Below, piece after piece: positions 56,713-64,000 of a DNA stretch of 64,000 nucleotides; the first letter of the stretch is position 1, and the number at the start of each line of letters is the position of its first letter. The notes below the pieces were generated by a model. The model searched no databases. It was given only the letters and a program-made list of their open reading frames with translations, and was not told where the DNA came from. The stretch lies in contig MVAQ01000060.1 in NCBI GenBank assembly GCA_014825775.1, positions 1-64,000 of the forward strand, in the 5' to 3' direction. This stretch comes from Krasilnikovozyma curviuscula (taxonomy: Eukaryota > Basidiomycota > Tremellomycetes > Cystofilobasidiales > Mrakiaceae). The position numbers and the translations under genes are program-made.

Positions 56713-59041
56713 ATGTCTACGACGCAACTATCTCCTATCAATCTCTGCTCTTCCAGTCCTTCAACACCGTGAGCCGAATATATAGATTTCAATTCCCTTC
56801 ATGGCATGTCATTGTTGGTGCGGCGTGATTGATTTTTTGTGGTTTGCTTTCCTTTTTTAGCCCTCTGCCACGTCCCCGAGGGATTTCTGTCTATACGTCT
56901 CCTTCATCTCGACTTGATTACCTTCCCTCAAAGCCTATCAGCGCCTTTGCGACCCGTAAACGCCCTCTGCATCCATTTTTCTCGACATTCAACAACACAA
57001 AATCAAACTTGCCGAATTCTCCAAGTTTCGCTGATAGTACCACTCACTTTGAATCTTCATCAAGTACACTTTCAACTTCTAGAGATCTCTCCGCCGGTCC
57101 ATTCGCAGAGTTCACCGAAATCAACGACGCCGACCTGGAGACCACCTTCGATAATCTCAGCATCAAACAACCAATGCCTAAGAGAATGGCACCCCTTCAG
57201 GTTAAAACAACGAAACCAGCTAGGAAGATCGTGTCGTCTCCACCAGCATCTACAATAGCTGCCGGGTCTGTCAAGGCTCCCGTCGCAACCGTCTCCGCCA
57301 GCAGCCTTCCCGCGAAGAAGTTTATGAAACCAATCTTAATCACACCGTCAACGGCACCGCTGTCAGCATCTTCAGACAAACCTACGTATCCTTCAAAATC
57401 ATCAGCCTCACCAGCCAAAGGGACATCTAGACGAGTCCCTAAGAAAAGAGCTCAAGCTTCAATTCTAGCAAAACAGTCGTCTTCATCCTCATCTTTCTTT
57501 TCTTCGCAAGAATCCTCATCAAGTTTTCGACTAGAATATGACCCCACTCAAATGTCATTCCCATGGCAGGAGGTGCTAGGACGGGCCCACCCAAACGCAC
57601 CCGAGGTCGTTGAGAAGGAAGAACAAGACGTCTTGTACACCGTCGCTTCGCCCCAGCCTTCTAACCCATCACAGCAGCCTCTACCACGCCTACCTTCACT
57701 ACCCTTTACCCAATCCCGACGTCAAAATGAAATTGAAAGGAAGGAGCAACAGCAACTACTGCATGAAGAAATGGAAGAAAGGTATGACCCCAACGATGCC
57801 TCCCTCGACGATAGAGACAACAACAACAGCAGTAAAGCGATGGACAAGAAAGCATGGGCGGATCTGGGAGCTCAGGCGGAGAATGAGAAGTGGGAATACT
57901 ACGACCTCAAGACGTTCGTCCCGCCGGACTCACTTTTGATGACGAAGGAAAAAATCCCGAAAGAGCTGCCTCAGAAAAGTGATTTAAGGAGAACAAGAGC
58001 AATAACAATCGTTTACTCAAGAAATCTGGAAGAGGTGAATGAGTTTGTCGCCATGCTGGACACGACGCAGTAAGTTGCCTGGCTGATGTTTTTACCCTAA
58101 AGCTAATTCATCAATATCTAATTGTACAGGTTTATCTCCTTCGATATGGAATGGGAATTCTCTATGTCCCGTAGAGGAGCGACTGTTGGTAGAACAGCGC
58201 TCATCCAAATTGGTGACGGGAAGATGATCATTCTGGCTCACTTAAGTCAGTTCCAGTTCAGCTTACCGGAGAGTATCAAGAAGGTTCTTGGAAATGAGAA
58301 TATCATTAAAAGTGGAGTCAACATTCGTGGTGAGTAACTTATAGTTCACCCTGGATTTAACTCAATGCTTAGTTGCCGCCTTCGTATTGTTGTAGGTGAC
58401 GCGCAAAAATTGTTTAGAGAATATCGCCTACCTTCGAGAGGACTGGTGGAGCTCTCCAAAATTGCGAAGCACATTGATTCAGCAACTCTGGGAACCAATA
58501 AGCATCTTGTCTCCATGGAGAAGCTTACCCAACTATACCTGAGAAGACGGTTGAACAAATCAGATGGAACGAGAATTTCGAAATGGACTCTCCCACTTAA
58601 TCAGAGGCAGCAGCATTGTACGCGTCTTATCCACCAGGCCGTGCAGGAGAGTCAGTCATTGACATTCCTGTGTTCTACCCTTCAGATGCAGCGAATGATG
58701 TCCAGGTTGTGATTGAGATCTATCAACACCTCCGACGCGAATGGCCCATCACTTGTCCATCTCTATCCGACTTGAGAAATTCAGCGACAGACTTCAAGTT
58801 TGAAGTCCTGTCCTCCCCTCAAATCCTCCACAACGATGACAACTCGAAAAACTTGGTAAATCTCAAACGAAGGTCTCGCAGTCTAGCTAAAAAGAGTGGG
58901 CCTCCCCCACCTCGAAATAGTCGAAAAGTTGGACCAAGAGAAGAGCTAGATGATCTTCCGTTACCTGAAGTTGCTCAGCTACCACCTTTGCCTTCGGGGC
59001 TAAAGAAGGCGAAGAAGATCGGCGAAGTGCCACTGAGATAA
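56713..59041 (+). CDS. WRN-type 3'-5' exonuclease (DEDDy family)
   Basis: Five coding exons: 56713..56768, 56861..58069, 58130..58329, 58396..58617, 58686..59041; 680 residues. The first 400 residues are low complexity (Ser/Pro/Lys). The exonuclease core has motif I FISFDMEWE (Asp and Glu), motif II SGVNIRGDAQKL (Asp) and motif III QQHYAANDV (Tyr and Asp). KWTLPLNQRQQ precedes motif III as in Werner-type exonucleases. The enzyme would degrade DNA or RNA from the 3' end with two metal ions. Motif III exists only after splicing 58618..58685: unspliced DNA looks frameshifted at this point. The tail is basic with proline runs. A run of 17 guanines lies ten bases after the stop codon. Confidence 0.88.
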
Positions 59042-59050
59042 TGAGAGAGA

Positions 59051-59067
59051 GGGGGGGGGGGGGGGGG
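59051..59067 (+). repeat. Homopolymeric G17 tract
   Basis: Seventeen consecutive guanines, preceded by GA repeats, just after the exonuclease stop codon. It is prone to length error in sequencing and could form a G-quadruplex in the 3' UTR. Confidence 0.9.
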
Positions 59068-59330
59068 TGTTGTTGATTATAGTTGGTGCTGTTATATTGT
59101 TTTGCGAAGCTTTCAGACTTACCCCTTAGACGTCGCCCTCGGCGCAAGCGATTCACAAAGCTTCTGGGTGGTTGGCCACTTGCAGCGCTGCAAAACTATT
59201 CAAGTCGATTCACTTCCCCTTTTCAATACTATCTCAGTTTGCAAGGTTTGAATACCGTTCCAAATCTTTTCCAAGATGAGGATGCGAACATGCCAGAAGA
59301 CAACTCGCCACTTTTTCAACTCGAACCAAA

Positions 59331-59675
59331 ATGATGTCAGAAAGTGGTACCAAACGGCCCAAGCCAATAATACTGAAGGGAAGAGCTGAACCAATCGGTT
59401 GGCTGGTAGGGTACAGGTGGGTCAGCCCAGCGTTAGCTTTCACGGTGAGTAGCGATCTTTTCCACCCACGAAATCGACTCCAAAGCTGAATTGTTTCGTA
59501 ACAGGCAGCGATAGGGCTCGCAACGTGGATCTCGTACTCGTGGACAAGTGCAAAAATGAACCGAGATCACAGAGTCATCAATCAATTGGGAATGACGCAC
59601 CAGGAAACCGTAGCGGAAGGCAGGGAAGGGTTCGCAGACCGGAGGAAGAATTTTCTGTTGAGGGGAGGTTCATAG
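59331..59675 (+). CDS. Small single-pass membrane protein, probably mitochondrial
   Basis: Exons 59331..59444 and 59505..59675; 94 residues. The start is the first of two adjacent ATGs. The N-terminal 20 residues are basic (KRPKPIILKGR), one hydrophobic segment crosses the intron (PALAFTAAIGLATWISYSW), and the rest is hydrophilic and charged. This pattern fits small inner-membrane respiratory assembly or accessory proteins, but I do not recognise the family. A GTCAGT donor at 59680 and a CCAACAG acceptor near 59760 suggest an intron just after the stop. Use of a weaker GTTCAT donor at 59669 would instead replace the last residues by about 23 others, ending near 59827. Confidence 0.62.
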
Positions 59676-60167
59676 AAAGTCAGTTCCTTTCTAGTATAAA
59701 CAAACGTTCTGATTGTTTTTTATCGGCTAATGTTGTGTTTATTGTGTTCCTTTCCAACAGGAGCGTTGACTAGATTCTATACCCAGAGTGTTATCTTATA
59801 CCCGTACTACAACCATCTCACTATGTAATCTGTACTATGGCTGCTGCTAGTCTAATACAGGAGAAAGATCCTGTCTGCCAACTCCTTCCGGCCTGAGCAG
59901 CAAGCTGCATGTCGGACGCTGAGGGTCTGAGGAAAGCTGACGAACCGGGGAACCTCAACACATGTTTGGGTACACAAGGTACAGGACTTGTGTTGTAGGT
60001 GAAGGTGGGCCGTGGGTATTTCCAGGAACGAGGGACTGTAGTGATACCAAGAAGGAGTGCAGTTTTTGGACGTCCTCCCTCGCCTGCTACTTCTTCACAT
60101 CCTTCACCAGACGTCCAGCCCTCCATGAGACACTCTTTTGCTATCTGAAAGCCTCTTCTCTTCCTCT
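59676..60167. other. Convergent intergenic region
   Basis: 492 bases between converging small genes, including the possible 3' UTR intron of the left one (59680 to about 59760). A 146-codon minus-strand open frame here overlaps the neighbouring gene in another phase and shows no domain. Confidence 0.4.
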
Positions 60168-60452
60168 CTAGTCCCTCCAGTCGTATAACGTCGTCAAGCC
60201 AGCCGCGACGGTGGTGACGAGAAGGAGGCAAGCTGAAACAATGATGAGGGTACGTTCCCACTTTGAGAAAGGTTCAAAGGCTGTGTGGCTAGGGTCGTGC
60301 AGAGGGAGGGAAAGAGAGTGCTGACGGTGGTGCATCGAAGCTGAATCAGGAGGGGGGGCGGGTGAGCTCGGCTTTACGAAGGTGAAACTACGACGACAGA
60401 GATTCCTCTTACCTGGCGATACCATTTCCATCTCAATTTCTGTATCTGCCAT
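60168..60452 (-). CDS. Small tail-anchored type membrane protein, unknown
   Basis: A single exon of 94 residues starting at MADTEIEMEMVSPG. The N-terminal two thirds are hydrophilic with basic, Ser/Pro and His-rich parts. One hydrophobic segment near the C-terminus (LIIVSACLLLVTTVAAGLTT) is followed by only about six residues (LYDWRD), the layout of a tail-anchored protein. I do not recognise the family. Support is the clean membrane segment and good frame; lack of introns is unusual for this locus, so confidence is moderate. Confidence 0.5.
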   Translation of the reverse strand: MADTEIEMEMVSPGKRNLCRRSFTFVKPSSPAPPPDSASMHHRQHSLSLPLHDPSHTAFEPFSKWERTLIIVSACLLLVTTVAAGLTTLYDWRD

Positions 60453-60634
60453 CGTGTGAAGAGTAAAGTTCGGGATGGAACTGAGACTGTGAAAGTCGGA
60501 AGCGAAGCACCAATTCAAGTTGCGCGGGGCGTCTTCGAATTATTCCTGCTTTACAATTGCCTCTTTTTTGTTGTGTGCAGAGAAAGGAAAAATGTATACT
60601 CTATGTAATCAATATGAAAATGGAATTAATAAAG

Positions 60635-63421
60635 CTATAGTCGGTTGTATGGAGCAATCATAAGCGGAAGTGTAGGTCCGGAGTTGTTGCCTTTGATGTT
60701 CGGGCGTAAAATGAGGCTGAAAGGCATAAGGCGAGTTAACATACAAGACGAAGAACATGAAGGATATTCAAGGACTTACAAAGATGTCTTCTTTTCGAAT
60801 TCTGGCTTGGGGCTCGTGTGCGTGAAAATAAAGTTTCTGATCAAGACGAACAGCAATGCTTTTACCCTACGAGAAGATGACTGAGTCAGTGCTTTGGAAA
60901 AGAGAGTGATAGAAATAAATGAACCTACTCAGCAAGAGCGTATCGGTATCCAATGCAGCTCCTAGTGCCCTGCAAGAACGTCGTCTGGTTTCCCCAAACA
61001 CCAGGAATATCCTTGACAGAAGAAGGAAGAGCTTCTTGCCATCGCTCAGGACGGAATGTTTTACTATCGGGACCCCAGAGATTGGTCATCGTGTTCAAAT
61101 TGAGGACTGGGATAAAGACTGAATCGCCCGCCTTGATTTTGATCTCCGTGATGGGCTTGCCGTTGCGAGTGTTGGTTATCGGCGCCGAGAGTGGGAGGAC
61201 ATCGTCTTTGGCAGCAATTCTGTGTGTTGATGGCACTGGGGAGTACATCCGGAGAGTTTCTCTCACGACCTGTGCCAAGCGAAATGGAGTCACGTCAGGT
61301 CTGCGGCTTCAGTTCGGTTCAAGAAAGTTTGAACGTACGCAGTCGAGGTACGGTAACGCAGAGAGCTCTTCCAACACAGGTTCTTCACTTTGAACAGTCC
61401 ACAGCTCTTCCCTCAGCTTTTCCTGTATCACTGGGTCATTTGCCATTGCGTAGAGAGCCCAACCGGTAGCGGTGCTAGTTTTCCACAATTCAAAGCAGAT
61501 TCGTCAATAAGAAAAACCTTGACACAGCCATAGTTAAACACTCTAGCTAAACACTCACGCAGAAGTCTCCTGGCCAGCAACCATGAAAGTGGTAATCTGA
61601 CCAATAACTTCAGCGTTGGTCATTCTCTGGCTCTCGGGGACATCATCCGCCATGTTCGATCGGACTATAACCCATTTAATAGTTAGTAGCCTATCTTGAT
61701 TAGCGGAAGAAGGAGCGGGAAAGGTTCGACTCACTCATGTTAGCCAATAAGTCCTTTCCAACGATTCCCTTCCTGCCCATCGAGTGCTTCACTTCACCAT
61801 CCTGAGCATTCATATTATCAATCTCCAAGCTAGCCTGAATTTGAGCCTTTTCTCGCTCGACGAGCTCAGCACCGATACGCTCCATTGTCGAGAGAGCCGT
61901 TCGCGCCATGATAGTTTGCGATGTTGGCTAGAAAAGAGGGTGAAAGAGAGGTAGAGTTACTAATGAAGAGTATTTCAGCTTTCTTGAGAGAAAGAAAACG
62001 TACGATGAGTTTGAAGATTGGGAAGAAAGACTGGAGGACCGTGAGCATGTTCATGGTTCCGCCAGCAATCCAGACATTATGGAAAGCCTCGGCGAGCTCA
62101 TTAGTTTCACCTTTCAGAGCATTGAAAGAGTAGTTAAAGCCTGAAAAATGCCAGAGAGTAACGAAAGTAGTAAAGATTATCAGTCAGACCGTGTTCTTTA
62201 TTGGGTTAGGTAGAGCCTACTGACCAGTGTCTCCAATGATGTCGAGAGTAGCTCTATTAACCCAGTGCAAGATGTCGATTTCCTTCGTCTTGAAATCACC
62301 TCCGTCGATGAGAAGCTCCAACACCTTGTCTCTCAGCTGTTGATATAAAATGGACAGACGCGTCAGCGGCAGAACTTGGTTACTCGACCTGGTTGTTTAT
62401 TTCGCTAAACGATAGGACTTCTTCACGGAAATCCTGAAAGTGAAGCAGTTGTTAACGAGATGACAAAACATACCTCGTATGAGTGGGTGAAGAATGCAGG
62501 AACGATGTCTCGAATTTGACCCTGGGCAAAAGCTGGTAACATGATTTTCCTTTGACGACGATGTGCTTCACCTTCAGAAGCGATGAGGCCTGGGTAGTTC
62601 AGTAATAAGGTTCAATTTCCACAGAACAAGCGAGAGGACCGAGGGACATCGGATAATAATTTTCAGCGACGTATTCAAAAGACAGGAGAGACAAACGTGA
62701 GGTCGAAGTCATACCTTCTCCAATGACAGCCTTGAAAGCTTCTCTGACACGTTTCGGTTTAGGGTAATCGTATCCACTATTCAAAATGCTGTTTTACGCC
62801 AGAGAGATATGTCAGTGATACACTGTCACGCGCAGAGATCGCTAGACAGCTATCGAAGTCTAGAATCCCGCAAATGTAGCAGCTAAACTCACTGTGCTAT
62901 AGCTCTTGGGTCGCAGGTATAGAATCTCTGCATCTGTAGCACATAAAAAGGGGAGAGGCGTCAGGACCAGATCTGAGACCTACCATGGAGGGACAAGCAG
63001 AGGAGACGCTGTAACTCACGCCGAACATTGAGGTGTATCTCAACGTTGGACCGTGCTTGAGGACGAAAGCTTCGTGCCCATCTCCAGGTTGAGCTTTAAA
63101 CAGGGATCTAGTCGCAGCAGACGTGTCAGTCAGATTGGCTCCATCGTGTTGGTTATAGACGCCGAGCGAGAAGCGACGACGCGAAGGAATTTCTCCCGTG
63201 TTTCTTCTCTCCTACAGCTCCTTCATTTACACTTCAGACATATGCGAGACTCACTTCATGTTACCCCATATCAAACTATCCCTCTCTGGGCCTGGTAGGT
63301 TGGCGAAAGAGGTGAGCCTCCATGAGATCTGGAATTGGTAGAAGGCTAGGAGTGCGATAAAGACTGGGAAGAGGACCAAGGTGTAGAAATTGAACAGCAG
63401 AGTGAGAGAGAAGATTGACAT
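60635..63421 (-). CDS. Cytochrome P450 monooxygenase
   Basis: Thirteen exons: 63255..63421, 63020..63107, 62893..62933, 62715..62788, 62474..62589, 62225..62336, 62004..62140, 61735..61927, 61559..61664, 61339..61474, 60929..61269, 60780..60866, 60635..60716; 559 residues. An N-terminal ER anchor ([20 protein letters not shown]) leads to the hinge NLPGPERDS. The I-helix is [15 protein letters not shown], the K-helix ExxR is ETLRMYSP, the PERF-like segment is FRPERWQ, and the haem loop [17 protein letters not shown] carries the Cys ligand. It should be an NADPH-reductase-dependent microsomal oxygenase, but substrate and CYP family are not assignable by eye. An internal 45-base open segment (62389..62433) with good splice sites in the fifth intron could be an extra exon. 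No pathway neighbours are nearby. Confidence 0.92.
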
Positions 63422-63834
63422 CTTGAAGAGCTTCTGTTTCCACTATGAGATACGCTGTACTATCAGGTTGAACATTTAGCAATAAAAAGGGGATAGAAAT
63501 TCAGTTCCCTTTTCACGTTTCTCAAATCGACACCTTCGTATACCCACCTGTTTGTTATCGATTTGCTAAGCACTGAACGGGAAGCACTCTTCCACAGCTA
63601 AGCAATTGGAAAGAGAAAGAAGGGGACGAAAAAAAACGAAGGAATGGAAAGAGTAGGGATCGAGGTTGACGGTAGCCAGGCACAAACTCTGAGCCCACGC
63701 AGGAGCGTTGTGTTGTCCAGTGGGTACCGGTTAATGGTAACAATCCAAGTTCGACACAAAAAAATACGTAGGGTCAAGTTCAAACTCTCTCTTGTATGGT
63801 GAATTCTGAGGGTCTCTGTGAGTTTGTTTCTAGT
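63422..63834. other. Intergenic upstream of the P450
   Basis: 413 bases between the P450 start and the possible gene at the right edge; probably a divergent promoter. A GTGAGT...TTTCTAG segment just before 63835 could be a leader intron of the right-hand gene. Confidence 0.4.
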
Positions 63835-64000
63835 GATGGAGAACGCGAATGCGAAAGTAAAGCGGAGGCCGCCCAGCAGCGGTAAGAAGAAGGAAGTCTC
63901 ACTGTGCGCTGTAGGACATCACGATGACAAATACAATGCTAGGTATAACATTCCCACTTCACACTCAAACAGACAAAGTAACCAAGTTGTAAAGTATCGT
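63835..64000 (+). CDS. Possible 5' end of a gene running off the right edge
   Basis: An ATG at 63835 opens a frame coding MENANAKVKRRPPSSGKKKE and continuing SLCAVGHHDDKYNAR to an AG/GTATAA donor-like site near 63941. An acceptor-like CAAACAG lies about 30 bases later. The basic then Cys/His-containing start looks coding but is too short to place in a family. Confidence 0.35.

Noticed and set aside
58618..58685. Frameshift or pseudogene in the 3'-5' exonuclease
   Set aside because: A canonical GTACGC...TTCAG intron restores the catalytic YAAND motif exactly.
59821..60261. A 146-residue minus-strand protein
   Set aside because: It overlaps the tail-anchored protein in another phase, has no domain and lacks its codon pattern.
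1..64000. CRISPR arrays, transposons, viral genes, operons or toxin systems
   Set aside because: No direct-repeat arrays, terminal repeats, transposase or polymerase motifs were seen; the sequence is ordinary eukaryotic genic DNA.

Overview
The window is nuclear DNA from an intron-dense fungus, almost certainly a basidiomycete (Tremellomycete-like Agaricomycotina is my best guess; the genus is not determinable by eye). Reasons: almost every gene is broken by many short GT-AG introns (mostly 45-90 nt, up to 24 per gene) with CTNAC-type branch sites; the proteins are fungal (GRAB-domain golgin, GT90/CAP10-type and GT32 glycosyltransferases, Git1-like and Fcy2-like permeases, an Edc1/PNRC-type decapping activator); and there are no operons or mobile elements. 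Because coding is split into small exons, single open frames badly under-represent the genes. Exons were joined here by hand from splice consensus, reading phase and protein-family motifs, and the joined lengths close in frame for every multi-exon gene listed with confidence of 0.7 or more.

Layout. 1-6.0 kb: 5' end of a Zn2Cys6 transcription factor (-), complex I subunit NDUFA8 (-), the golgin RUD3 (+) and the intermembrane-space lipid-transfer partner MDM35 (+). 6.1-9.6 kb: a membrane-anchored glycosyltransferase-like protein (-) and a small mitochondrial-type membrane protein (-). 9.9-17.6 kb: a DENN-domain protein (+) and a GT90/CAP10-type glycosyltransferase (+). 17.8-30.1 kb: cohesin SMC1 (+), a long serine-rich protein (-) and an ADGF/ADA2-type adenosine deaminase (-). 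31.9-41.3 kb: a Git1-like transporter (+), an Erv2-type sulfhydryl oxidase (-) and mismatch-repair MSH6 (+). 42.0-48.5 kb: an Edc1/PNRC-like decapping activator (-), a GT32 glycosyltransferase (-) and an Fcy2/NCS1 purine-cytosine permease (-). 49.3-56.4 kb: a secreted 5'-nucleotidase (-), a doubtful small gene (+) and an EST1/SMG7-like protein (-). 56.7-64 kb: a WRN-type 3'-5' exonuclease (+), two small single-pass membrane proteins, a cytochrome P450 (-) and a possible start of one more gene at the right edge.

The genes are mostly independent housekeeping functions: mitochondrial disulfide proteins (NDUFA8, MDM35), secretory pathway and glycosylation (RUD3, GT90, GT32, ERV2), chromosome and genome maintenance (SMC1, MSH6, WRN-type exonuclease), RNA decay (Edc1-like, SMG7-like), purine/nucleoside salvage (ADGF, 5'-nucleotidase, Fcy2) and phospholipid-derived nutrient uptake (Git1-like). 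I found no new multigene system. The most unusual signal is structural: a concentration of microexons (3, 5, 6, 10, 12, 15 and 19 nt, plus an ATG-only first coding exon in SMC1) that rebuild invariant catalytic or cysteine motifs, one GC-AG intron, and several stop-free introns of length divisible by three that could yield protein isoforms.
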